Part shown: positions 48,040-60,015 of the stretch, piece by piece | How positions within the stretch are numbered: the first letter of the stretch is position 1 | Layout of the letters: each line of letters starts with the position of its first letter | NCBI GenBank assembly: GCA_963971425.1 | Contig: OZ020521.1 | Coordinates: forward strand, 2,792,501-2,856,500 | Reading direction: 5' to 3' | DNA: 64,000 nucleotides | Source: Bryoerythrophyllum caledonicum | Lineage: Eukaryota > Streptophyta > Bryopsida > Pottiales > Pottiaceae | Translations under genes and position numbers: made by a program | Notes under the pieces: model-generated | Database searches by the model: none | The model's input: only the letters and a program-made list of their open reading frames with translations | Told to the model about the DNA's origin: nothing

Positions 48040-48664
48040 TTGCCTTCCACACGCCAAATTTGTGGACTATTGAGAGTCCTTGAAGTTATTCACTTATGAT
48101 TCTTAAAGCATGTGTCAGAAGCTTGCTCGCAATGCCATTGCTCCATCACACTTGGTCAACCATAATCCCTCGGTTTCTTGGTTGATGCAATTTTCTTTGG
48201 TGCATGGGCTGCATGCGGTGGTGGTTGTTGAGTCACCTTTCAAGGCTCGGGGTTGGGGTTGTTTACCTTGCACTTGGCTCGTAGATGAGATATTCTCGCC
48301 AATTGCTCTTCCTATCCCGGTTGAGGGCCATGTCGTGGACATGGATTGACAATGCTCTTAGTAGTTACATCAAGGGTATTCAAGGCATGTGGAGGTGTAT
48401 TGTGAGGGTTGTGTGATGACTATTGAGTAGCTTATCAAGAGGTTGGATGTTGCACGTGCGTTGAATTTCCTTTAAAGATGCATTTTGTCATCAAGTGCAT
48501 CTTGTGGCGGGATAGAAGAATGAGTAAAAGTGTAACGATAAGAGGATAATCCAAAATCCTATGGCTCCTAATTAAACAAGTCACTTGACACTCATTGTAA
48601 AGGTCTTAACCTTCCACAATAAGTTTCAAGTATTTGGCTTATTTCATTCCACTAAATGCATGGA
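48040..48664. other. Spacer between LINE copy and CACTA element
   Basis: No supported gene. A 79-codon frame at 48110-48349 has no recognised motif. Confidence 0.4.
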
Positions 48665-51245
48665 CACTACCAGAAGTCCAGGGATAAATAACTTGGGATT
48701 TGCTTCTTTGCTCACTTATAGATGGGCAATCTATAACTAAACAAAGAGAAAAAAACCAAAAAATAACTTTAGAATTTTTGGAAAGGGGCACAATTATTGT
48801 TGTGAGTTATTAATTTATGTTGTTATTATTTTTTGCAATGTGGATTTCTCATCCATCTGCCAACATGGAACATCGTCATGAAGAAATCATGAGGCGGTTG
48901 TTGGCATGGCTTCGAGTCTTATGTGGAATATGAGGTGGATATTGGCATGGATTTCACAATGACATGGAATTTGAGGTGGCAGTTAACGTGGATGATGACG
49001 TGTTGCCCTTGATAACGTGTAATCATATGTGGAAGCCTACGTGCCATTTCTTATGGGATCCACTTGCTATCACAAGGAGGTGTTTGATTGGATGAAATCT
49101 ATAAGCGCATTCTATAGTTCTTTTGTAGTTAGTACGCAATGTTACCATAGTCATTTATAACCTATTTTGTAATACATATTTCCTTATTATAGATTATATG
49201 CACTTGTAAAGCTACGTCACATTTATTATCTTACTACCGTATAGTTGTTCTAAAGTTGTTTTATATATATTTTATTCTAGAGTTATTTTCTAGTGATTCT
49301 TGAGATATTACACAATTATTGAATAGTAATTCCCTAGTTATTTTTGAGTTAATAAGACCTAATTATTAGGTACCAAATAAGCAATTTTGGAGGTATTATC
49401 TAATAATTACATAGTTACCTTCTAGTGATTATATAGTGATCAGGGAGTTATTTTGAAGTAAATTTATGAGTTATTACCTATATATAGGCATTGAGTACAC
49501 AATATGCGCCCAAAAAATCCATACATGCGTAGTGATTAGTTTACAAGTACAATAGTTCAAAAATAATGATATATTGTTATGTTCAACAAAGTGCTCCAAA
49601 ATCCAAGCCAAAGCATAGTACCAAAATCCTTACCAATGCCAAAAAATACATGGCTAATCTAAATCCAACCCTTAGTCATGGCTCAGCTTAAGGACTTCAA
49701 TATTAAAAAATATCACTAAATCTCTAAATCTCCCAAGCGGTATTAAATTTTCTACATGGTATTACTAAATCTTCCACATGGTACTCCCATGCAACCAAAC
49801 ACAATTGTAATTCAACAACAGATGCACTACTACACAATGACTACATACTCATAACACTATAACTATACTAAATGACTTTGACATAAATACAGAATGATAG
49901 AACAAAGCATAAGTGTATTACTTTGAAATGACTAAATATTTACTATACAATAACTATATACTTACTCATAAACAAATATACATTGACCTTGGCATGACTA
50001 CAAAATGACAGAACAAAGAAAAATTATCACTTTGAAATGACTAAATAATCACTTTACAATAACCATATACTTACTCAAGAACAACTACAAAATGACAGCT
50101 GATTTAACTTATATAATTTAATGGAAGTGGTGCTCACTGGACCAAAATTTGAGTTGTCCCTTGTGTTCTTCATCTTCAAAACGGAGGCCTAAAAAATGCT
50201 CAAAAATGGATCGAAGGTGGGTAGATTGACTAGATCTAGATTGAGTCTAGTCAAATGAGACTCAATCTACTCAATCCAAAAGGTCTCCTACACAAAACCA
50301 CTCTCTAAGAACAAGATCTCATGCCCATACACTTGGCCTTGCCTCCAAACACACATTAGGATATTAAAAGAGTGTCATTACTTCACAAAACCTTCACAAA
50401 GTATGCAATGTGCACTCTCCTAACCCCTTTAACAAGTTTAACCCCTTTAACAAGTTTGGCCACTTTAACAACTCTACACTATCACCTTTTAGCTTTCTCT
50501 CTTTACATACACCCCACAACAGGAGAGGTGAGAGAATGAGGGCTTTTGCCCTCATCCCCTCCAAACCCTAGCCGTCATAATCCTAACTTAGTTTTCATAC
50601 GTAGCTCCAATTTGACCCATTGTCCACCATCCGATTTAGTACAAATAAATTACCAAAGTAGCCATCCACTTCATGAGTTTTATAAATATATTCACAAGTT
50701 ATTTAAATTTAGTTGTAAATTATATTATTGCTTGAGTTATTTTACAACTATACAGTAGTTATACTTGAATGTGTTACTATAGAAACACCAAGGCACAATC
50801 CACATCACAACATATTTGCCACATCAGCATCACCGGACGTAAATAGGCAGCCATCGACATCGGCAGTAATGTAAAAATATCCATGAGTTTATTTTAGTCA
50901 TAAATTATATTATTGCATGAGTTATTGTACAATTATTGATCAGTTATTCTCAAATGTATTACTATAGAATTACTAAAGTACAATCCACGTCACCACTGTA
51001 TTTGCCACATCAGCACTACGGGACAATACTTGAATGAAAACCTAGGGATGACAACACAAATAATACTGGAAGTCATGTGGCTTTCATCCCCCCTCTGCGT
51101 GCAAAAAATTCAATAATTGCAAAATTACTCGCGCAGTTTTGCAACTAGAAACGCGCAGCTCGACAGTTCTAGAGTAATTATTGAGTAATTGTTTCCTGGC
51201 TAGTTATTTGTACTGTAGTCATTTAACCCTGGATTTCTAGTAGTG
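48665..51245. mobile_element. Second non-autonomous CACTA-like element
   Basis: The left end reads CACTACCAGAAGTCCAGGG and the right end reversed CACTACTAGAAATCCAGGG, with similarity on through TAAAT(A/G)ACT. It is flanked by GGA at 48662-48664 and 51246-51248 (3-bp duplication). The 2581-bp interior is AT-rich, has no transposase, and repeats TAGTTATT and GTAATTATT-type motifs in both orientations. It is a different family from the element at 9137, sharing only the CACTAC-x-AGAA core. Confidence 0.9.
49870..50100 (+). repeat. ~105-bp tandem duplication inside the CACTA element
   Basis: Two-plus copies of a unit with GACTACAAAATGACAGAACAAAG, CACTTTGAAATGACTAAATA and ACAATAACTATATACTTACTC. 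Confidence 0.8.
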
Positions 51246-51439
51246 GGAGGGCCCTCTACATGACCACCATCCTCTCATCAAGGGACCAATGGGGGGAGCT
51301 TTGAACACCCCTATTACCAAGTCTTGTTGTCATGAGTCTTGGAACAAACCAACGTTTAGTGCAAGATGAATTGAAGAGAATTTCCACTCTAAAGATTTGT
51401 AGTAGATTGAATAATATTACACAAATATTAATGAAATTT

Positions 51440-51730
51440 TGTATTGTTCATTAACCCTCAAACGTCTGTCAAGACCGTATACCCACACACGTGTTTTATT
51501 CTATAGAATACAAAAATTGTATTAAAGTCTAGCAAGACCTAGGTTGGGTTGAAGATTCTCCACCTAACATCTTTCATTGGGAGGTCATTTCAATATGGCA
51601 ACCTTATTATGTTAAAATACAACACCGTACATGTAGAATAATGTGGCCACTAACGGATTGTATTGACATTAAAGGGAAAAGAATAATATGTGTGCTTGTA
51701 TACCGACTGACATTAAAGGGTTAAATAACA
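51440..51730 (+). repeat. Dispersed repeat family, copy D (first part)
   Basis: Matches 19220-19400: shared TTCTATAGAATACAAAAA, TCTAGCAAGAC and GTAGAATAATGTGGCCACTA. The family continues at 52645, so about 900 bp intervene. Confidence 0.7.
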
Positions 51731-52644
51731 TGTAAAAATCATTTCAGAACCATAATCCCTCCACAAAATGATAACGCCATCAAACATAACATGCATTTAA
51801 CTCTACACCGCATGTTTGGTGACAAATGCATGTTAGAGGGAATGTAGGACAAATGTAGCTCCAAGAATGTTCTAGACAAATCTCATGAAATTTCCTTCTC
51901 CTTTAAGGATAAATTATGTAGGAAACTGACCAACGTGTAGGATAGTACGATAGTAAGAACGTGTGCATGCACAGAGTGAGACTTTCTGTGAAGTTGCAGT
52001 TTTACTCTGCAATTAGGAAATGACGAGCAAATTAGGCTGTCTTTGGGCATCGTTTACTCGCCCATGCTTCAAATTATTGGATGAAATTTAGAAAGAGGGA
52101 AGTGAGATCCCGGAGCCAATTTGGAGGCAACAGAGTGAGATTCAAGCATATGCTTGAGCAGGTGTTTGATTGGGAAACACATGCCAAACATTGAATTTTG
52201 ATGCTTTCATTTGGTATTTTGCACAAATTAAGAAGATCCTTGACATGAACTTATGTTTGCCGCTTCTATGTTTATTTCCGTTGACCGGCTCATGACCAGG
52301 TTTCTGGGTGATTTGGTCAAAACAAAATTAAATCTTCTTTTAAAGGGTTTGAGAGATTTGCTTGGGGGTAATTTTTTGGGTTCATTTTCTTTGGTTTTGG
52401 TTTTTTTTTTGCGGCAAGGGGTAAATATGATGGGCATGGTGTGAATTACTTAGCCATCGGCAGTCTTTACATGTGCAGTGTTTAAAGAAGTAGGAGGTTT
52501 CAAGGACGCCATCCATGTTTGAGCTGCAATCATATTTGGTGGGAAATTAATTGGCTCGGGATTTTAGTGCCGGATTGAGATTCAACATTAGAGTTTTCTT
52601 GAAAGTCCTTCCTGAAGAGGAACGAAATGAAAAACGCAGGTGAT
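51731..52644. other. Sequence splitting copy D
   Basis: About 0.9 kb that separates two colinear parts of the repeat family. No terminal repeats or gene were identified; small frames at 52228-52444 are not convincing. Confidence 0.4.
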
Positions 52645-53000
52645 ATTTGACCCTTAAATTCCATTGACAATTCCACATTTTAAAACACTTCAAAATTGTT
52701 GTTTCTAATGCAATTTGGTAGGAAGGGAACAGATGTCCAGTTTCAACTATAGGATCTAAATAAAGACTCGCTAAGTAACATACTCATAACATTTTATCAA
52801 ATTTGATGGCTTGGATTGAAAAACTATAGTGTTTGAAGTGAAGGATATGATGCATTTTCTTCCTTGCATTGAGTGGATCACCAGACTTTGACGTCATTTG
52901 GTGTCAAAATTTTACACTATTTAAGGTCTAAATTATTGCCATCATGTTGATCAAACTTCGGTTTTTTTGGTGCCAAAAAACAATAATTATAATTATAATT
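52645..53000 (+). repeat. Dispersed repeat family, copy D (second part)
   Basis: Matches 19430-19760: AACACTTCAAAATTGTT, TAGTGTTTGAAGTG, GTTGAGTGGATCA-like and CATCATGTTGATCA blocks in order. Ends near an (ATAATT)n run at 52980-53004. Confidence 0.7.
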
Positions 53001-53429
53001 ATAATAACAGAATTGTTGATTAAAAACCAAATTGGACTGTATTTAGAAATGCTTTATTGGTACTATTAGAATGGTGAATAAAAGGGGCTTAGAAGAGGAG
53101 AAAATCGTTTCACTACTTGTACATTATTTCAATCAGGCTCTTGTATTATTTTTGACTTCTAAACGTTGTTATAGTGGTTTAAACAATCACTTTAACATGT
53201 AGAGAACCCGTAGAGAACCGCTTTTCCCTTGACAAGATTTTTCCTTTTGGAATAGGTTCTGAAGGTTCCAATCTCAATTCATGATTTTTTGAATCAATGA
53301 AAATGCCACATATTATGAGCATTGTGAGAATATAATTATTTTTCACACCTAACCACTAGAAAAAAAGTTATGCTATCTCAATGCTATTAGAAGTTTGTAG
53401 CAAGCCTTTGGTGGTGCCCATGGTCTCAA

Positions 53430-53720
53430 ACTTTACACTTGCCTTTACGCATTGTCGGGCAAGGAACCTAGTAAACTTCTTCTGTTCTACATTAAAATTT
53501 CAGATGTTAATCCCTAAAAGACCAAGGCATTTTAGAGGAACCTCTACTCCATTGATTAAAAACTGCCAAGTTGATTTTTTTTTGAGAATATAACCGTAGG
53601 ATATTCTTCTAAACCTATATGAGACGATGTGGTAAAAATTTTGTGAATTTTGACCACATGGATTGAAAGATAATTGCAGTCAAAGTGAAAAAATTTGTCC
53701 TGTGATAGACATTTGGTCTT
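53430..53720. repeat. Dispersed repeat family, rearranged copy E
   Basis: 53450-53510 reversed matches the CCTTGCCCGACAAT part of copy A. 53590-53700 matches the AACCGTAGGAT and GATTGAAAGAT part in direct orientation. An inverted junction therefore lies within it. Confidence 0.55.
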
Positions 53721-55240
53721 TTAGGGGATAATATTTTTTCCTTCTAAACTGGACTAAATTAACATCTCCATGCATCAACATTCAAATGCTATAAAGTAGA
53801 AATTATTGTGTGACTATACTTGGGATCCATCATGCTGATTGTCATTCATTTTGTTGGGTTATAATGTAATAAATTAAAAATCATACACCAATACTAGTTG
53901 TATTTTATTTTGCTATAGGCAACTTATATTGTCATTTTGCAAGAGCTTGTCAGTGCCTTGTTTGTTGGTGGAGACACAATCGACCAAACCAAGGTGCAAT
54001 CATCAACAAGTCATGGCCAACATGCACATTGCATGTTCAGATCAACAACAACTTGGGCCGGCAACAAAGAGCAACATGACTGCAAGCTCGGTTGGGAACT
54101 TTGGCTCGGCAATTAATGAGTTGTGGTCAGTGGAAAGTATGGGCCAAACATGGTGCAGGAGGAATTGGCTCGGTGGTTGATGCTTGGCTGGGATGGCACG
54201 GTTGATGCCCCTCTTTGCTCTTGGAGTTGGTGGACCTTATCGGCATCACGACCAGGGTTTTTTTTTTTTTTTTGCGATTAGGAGCCAAATGGCGATTTTT
54301 TCCCCCAAAAAAGAATATTCCAAATAAGTGGAAAAAACATGATTTTATATTGCCAAAATTACATTGATGGCCATTTCCATATCGTTGTATTGCTACTAGT
54401 GAACAACAAGGACTCCATCTGGTGGCCAAAAAGGATGTACAAATCTATGATAACGGAGATGGATTCTCCAAAAAAAGATACTTGTGAAGAAAATTTGGTT
54501 TTGTATGGTGTCAAGAGTAACTTTATGCGACATGTGTGGTCTCCAAATTTGTTGTGTCGCCACTCTGGCTGAAACCGTGAAACGAAAAAAATGCCCTGAT
54601 CATGACGAATCACAATTGAGGAACATAATTTGAAATTGGTATCATTTCTTAGGGGGTCAGTCATGTGTATTACTACCTACCTCAAAAACAAAATTAGGAT
54701 AATAAATTTTTTTAGAATACCATATGAATCGGTCATTTTTGGCACTTCCCTGCGGAATCATTTGTTTCCTCCAAATAACAATGATTTAGACAGAATGGGT
54801 ATCACCTAGGCATTACAAGGGTATTACATGGGCCTCACCTAGAGAGATCTCTTGATTTTTCCGAAAAATATGGACATTCTCTATTGTGAATTAATTAGGT
54901 ATGTAACTGACCGACACATAGGGTATTAATATTTGCATTCAAGGCCATCTTTAGGCTTTTTTGTACTCATACAACAATTCAGTCTTTTCCTCTGTTTTTT
55001 TTTGTTTTTCTTTCATTTATGCAAAAATAAAAAAATATATAGAAATAAAAATTCAGTTCTTGAAGGGTAGACCTCATGTTTCTAAAAGAAAAGGTCATCC
55101 CAACCATGACATCCCTGCAATGCTATCATGTAACGACATGTCATATGTGCCCATTTCATTCCATTTCCAACTCTGATTCTAGTCCAATTGACCTTTCTGC
55201 AGTCATGTTGCAGTAAAGGCCGAATTATTGAGTCTTGTAC
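53721..55240. other. Gene-free stretch
   Basis: Nothing recognised beyond T-runs at 54259-54274 and AT-rich DNA. Confidence 0.4.
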
Positions 55241-55350
55241 TCCTAAAAAGAAAAAAAAGAAAAAGCCCCCTCAAAGAATGAAAAGAAAAAAAAAAAAAGC
55301 CCCCTCAAAGAATAAAAAGAAAAAAGAAAAAGCCCCCTCAAAGAATAAGT
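55241..55350 (+). repeat. ~37-bp A-rich tandem repeat
   Basis: Three units with the core AAAAAGCCCCCTCAAAGAAT separated by A/G-rich spacers of variable length. Confidence 0.85.
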
Positions 55351-55478
55351 GAATAGTGAGCTCATTACTCTAAATTTGATGTTTAGTAGAGGCACACTCT
55401 ATGATTTATAAATGCTATAAGTTTTTACTCTTGATGGATATCTTTACCAACCATGTTGATAATGATCACCCTTTGTAA

Positions 55479-55756
55479 GGACCAGGGCGAATTGACCCCC
55501 TCGCTAGGACTTATTCAAGGGGGCCACGAGGTGGTGGGGCCAAACCTGGCCCCTATTTTGTTTTTGGATGGGTTCCTATTTATGCCAAGGGAGGGTCTTC
55601 TAGGGTTAACAATCGCCATAGGCTTTAAAATTGTCCAAAAAATCCAAAAAAGCCTTTGGACCCCCCAAAATAAGAGGGCCAAAAAAATGACCCCATGCAA
55701 ATAAGACGGGGCCCACCTCGGGTAAGTCCCAGCGAGGGGGTCAATTTGCCCTGGCC
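55479..55756. mobile_element. 278-bp MITE (hAT- or Mutator-like)
   Basis: Terminal inverted repeats of about 35 bp: GGACCAGGGCGAATTGACCC on the left and, reversed, GGCCAGGGCAAATTGACCC on the right, both continuing CCTCGCT(A/G)GGACTTA. It is flanked by direct repeats CTTTGTAA (55471-55478 and 55757-55764); the match can be extended to CCCTTTGTAA, so the duplication is 8-10 bp. The interior is also partly self-complementary (GGGGCC-rich). No coding capacity. Confidence 0.88.
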
Positions 55757-55764
55757 CTTTGTAA

Positions 55765-58700
55765 GTAGTATAGAAAGTTGTACTCTCAGTAAAAATATTC
55801 ATCAAAAGTAAAAAGTTATAGCGCTTTCAAATCATCAAGTACCACTACATTAAACATCAAATTTAGTGTAGTCAAGAGGACCATGTAACTAACTCCTGGT
55901 GAAAGATGATTTTGTGGACACAGGGTAGTGGGAGATCAGATTTCCCAACTGATTTTCACTGATCCAACCAGTACCCGGATTGCAAAGAATCTCAAAATCC
56001 CGGCTCTAGTAAAAGCAATGGCCACCCCGGCAATCCTACCCCAGGTTTTCAATTGGGCGCAATCCCCACAAACTGGTACTAAGATTTTCACAAAATATCA
56101 ATTGACCAAACCACTTCAAACTTGCCTGAATTATGACGACTGCAGCAATTGTCACAAACAACAGATTGACCGCAGAAAGTGATACACGTTTGACCAAAGA
56201 AGTAGAAGTATTCATGTGCGTGTGGTAAAGCATTGTAAAGTTGCTCGAATTGGGTGAGTTGAACGCATCACAAACCGTCCCAAATAAGTGACCATTTTGA
56301 CCGGACGTACGAGTTTTTGGCTGTGGCATTGGCATGGTTGTAGCGACGACAAAGAGGAACATGAGGTGGCTGCAATTGGGCGGGAGGGGCCGGGTTAGTG
56401 GCCCTAAGGTGAGGCCACAGTTTAGGAGCCAAGCATATTCCACCAACTGCCATGGAAGGGCCAATCTCATTCCCTCCGGACGCTGACGTCACCGCCACGC
56501 TGGCACCAGAGGTCTTCCACGCTGGCCTCTATGAAGTTCAGATTCCACGTCATCCTCCACGTAGGCATGATTCTCATCGGATAGCCACAGAGTTTGCAGA
56601 CACGAGTACTTTCCGGAGCTGGAACTCATCACCATCCTTACCAACATCAATGTTTACATATTTTGTTTTTGGAAGAAAAAAATGAGAAAGGAATTAAGCA
56701 TTATCATTTGATGGTAGAGTGCGTGGCATGGATGAGCCTTGAGTGTATGAGATGAGCTTTTGACTTTAAATTGTGTGGTTGATGAATCAATAATTGATTA
56801 TGTGCGTGTTAACCTTTTAGTGCCAAGGTGGTTGTTTATGGGTCAATTCCGGTTGTTTAACATGCATTTTCTTGGGTGGCAACGTTTCTGGCACTAGTTT
56901 ATACACTTCAAATGGAACAATTCCCGGACACATTGGAGAGTGGGGTCGACGTGAAATGTACCCTATGTATAGATGTTGTGCATGATTTGTTATACTCGTG
57001 CATTCTCGGAGTCTTGTGAAGCTCATCGGCGCTAAAGGGTTAACATGAGGTGTTGAGGGGTCACCATCTTTGTTGTTGCAAAAGAGTAAAGACCAGTTTG
57101 ATGAATAGAAAAAAATTAAAAAAAATTAAAAATCTCGTCGTGAATTTAAGTACAAGCAAATTTACGAGGATACACAACACAAGTTGCTTTTCAGAGAAGC
57201 AAAGTGCCATCAGACGTCAAGTTCATGACATGAATCTAGACTTTCATGATCATTGGACCCAAGTTGAAGGGACATTGGGATATTCTGTAAGTAGAGAAAA
57301 ACATGAGAAACATCTTGGAATCCTCAACCTCTTTTCCCTCCACACAACACTTGCCAAATATATCAATTTAATTTACCATTATTTTGCTCAAACAAGAGGA
57401 ACGATAAAGAACCTGGACTACGTGTGGGCATGCAGATACGTTAAAAAGGCAAATTTGTTTAAGAAGATGCATAGGATACCTTGATAATTTCAAGTGAAGA
57501 CGTGAGGATATTATATTACGATGCCTTGATGTGGTCGGAAGGGCGAAATGTACAGTGAGAATATGCTAGTTTTGTTTCCAATCCGAGCTGCAATTTTAAT
57601 AGAACTGGATCGTTTGTGCTAAACTAGCAGCAAACTTGCACGGTTTTTCAAGTGGCATTCCCTATTTTTAGAGGTTTGGTCTTTCGTGGTGGTCATGAGT
57701 TCATTTGTGTCGACATATGCTGTAAAATATGCCACAGTTTGGGAAGGAAAGGTGATCATATGATTGCAGTGACACCATATTTTTTATAGAAAAACAGTGT
57801 TTCATCTGATGAGGAAGTGTAGTTTGGCGCCCAATTTAGAGCGTGGAAAATAGTATGTGAGTCGGTGCTATTGTGTGAGGTGAGGTACGCTTCTACTGTT
57901 TAGTTTGTGAAGATACCATGAGTTGTGACCTCTTTTCTTCAGCCCTAAATAGGTCTGGATGATTCTACAATCAGTTCACGGAGTAAAAAGGCAGCGAAGA
58001 TTTAAAAGATTAAAAGACCTGGTATCTTATTGAAAGTTTGAGCGACTTACAAGTCAATCTCAGTGTTTTTTTCTCCTTGAAATGGAACCATGCACGATGA
58101 ATGAGCAGCTGGGCTCCAATTTTGGCGGAGCGAGTGAGTTCACACATTATTTGTGTTGTTTGGTATACCATCCGGTTCAGAAACTGGGGCGTATGATTAA
58201 GGCGTGCTAATGATTTCACTTAAGACGCTCGCTTGGAAAGCATGATTAAGGCGGAGATTAGCACGAGACTGAAGCACCAAGGCAAATGATCTTCTCTGGA
58301 GGACACGCTTCTTGCACATACATGCTTGACGTTCAAACTACTCCAGCTGCTTTTCCAAGACATACGTCGTCACAAGATTCGTGAAGAGCGTAACCATGAA
58401 TTTCCCAGGCCACCAACTTCAAGGAAATCAGCAGGAAAACGATTAATTCCTGTCAAAAACAACTTGCAAAAGAGGGGCAGTTGAAGACACCACCTGATTT
58501 GGAACTCACATGTCATGACCACTGCACCAAAGACGTTGTACCTGTCACTTCCACATGGAAGGCTACCAACTCCACATGTAGTATGTGGTTGGGAAGGTGA
58601 TTCAGCTTGTGAAGCGTCTCCTCTTGTGAACTCATGGAGCAGGGGCAGTTGTTCGCCTGCCACGTCGTGGCTTGTCCCTGTCCTGCAGCCTCTCAGCAAC

Positions 58701-59180
58701 CAGGAATAAATATGCTCACTACCACCACTACCACTGTCGTGTTCCATTTCGCCATGCTTGTGCAGTAGCAAAAATCTATGGAGCAACACATCACAATCCT
58801 GCAACTCATCTGTGGCTTACACTTGTGTGGTGGTGAGGCGGAGGAGATCTCAAAGCGTGACGAAACCTTGTTGTGACCACGAGTTTTGGACCTGGTTGGT
58901 GCCCAGGTCAAACCCTGTAACTTCCACCTGCTCCATCACCTGTTTCAAACATTTCATGGCTTTAGATACTTAGAGAAGAATTTGACTACAGCACCAAACA
59001 TTTCATGCAGAAAAGCAATTTTGACTTCAGCACCAAATACTTCATGACTTTAAATATGTAGAAACGAATTTGACTTCAGCACCAGGACCTATGCAACGAT
59101 GGCACGTTCTCTTCCTGTCTCTTCTTTAAATCATAGGATAAATCACAAGTTGCGAGTGCTGGAATACAAAGCTTATTCGT
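55765..59180. other. Gene-poor stretch
   Basis: No confident gene. 57170-57290 is an open segment ending at a good donor-like CTGTAAGTAG, perhaps an exon remnant. The minus frame 58370-58804 (144 codons) has no recognised motif. Confidence 0.35.
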
Positions 59181-59186
59181 CAAAAT

Positions 59187-60015
59187 CCTGGGCAGAAAGA
59201 AATCTGGAGCTCAATGTGGGATTCTTCTCCTCTTCAGAAAATGGAGTTAATGAATCCCAGTCACTTGTTGATCGAAACCATAAGTCCAGAATTTGCTCTT
59301 CACCGTTAGCTTCCAGAATGCAACATCATGGGAGACCATCACCATATCCCTAAACCCTAAACCCTAAACCCTAAACCCTAAACACCTTCCGGAACTTACA
59401 ACCTTGAGAACAATTCCAGCTTCTCGTCCCACAAGAATCAAGAATTCCCAGCTTGAGGATAAAACTCTAAACGTAACTCTAGGTTTAGCTTGGTGATCAA
59501 AAACCCTAAACCTAAAACCTTACAAGTACACGTAAACGTAGACGTATTTTAGGTTTACGTTTACGTTTACGTTTATCCTTAACCCTAAACCCTAAACCTA
59601 GGTCGAGTAGAAGAATCACCATACCCGCACCTGGCCATCCCATCATCTTCTGCAGCTTACAATCTTAAAAAATTCCAGCTTGATGACAAAAAATCCTGGG
59701 AAATAACCAATCTAGAGCTCTTCACCGATTACTTCCAGAATGCCACATCAAATGTAATAAAGAATCACCATATCCACACCATTTCCAGGAGCTTATGATC
59801 TTGAGAAATTCCAGCTTCATGATCGAAATCCTGATCAATAACAAATCTGAAGCCAAACCCTAACCCTAAACCTAAACCTAAACCCTAAAATCCTATGCTT
59901 CCTGAACTGCAGAAACGGTACAACATGTAAAATGATCACCATACCCGCACCTTGCCCTCCCAATTCTCACTCTAACCCTAACCCTAAACCGAACCCTAGC
60001 CCTATCCCTAATTTT
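59187..60015. repeat. Compound satellite with telomere-like tracts
   Basis: Four to five degenerate units sharing AAATCCTGGG, AATCTGGAGCTC, GCTCTTCACCG, TTCCAGAATGC, ATCACCATA and GAGAAATTCCAGCTT, interleaved with CCCTAAA runs (59348-59382, 59500-59520, 59580-59600, 59858-59890, 59970-60010). An ACGTAAACGTA / TACGTTTACGT inverted pair lies at 59528-59573. Confidence 0.75.

Noticed and set aside
57050-57484. 144-codon frame with an exon-like middle and a GTAAGT site
   Set aside because: The N-terminal part is A-rich low complexity and no family was recognised; only noted as a possible remnant.
58370-58804. 144-codon minus-strand open frame
   Set aside because: No motif, no splice context, no codon-composition shift from its surroundings.
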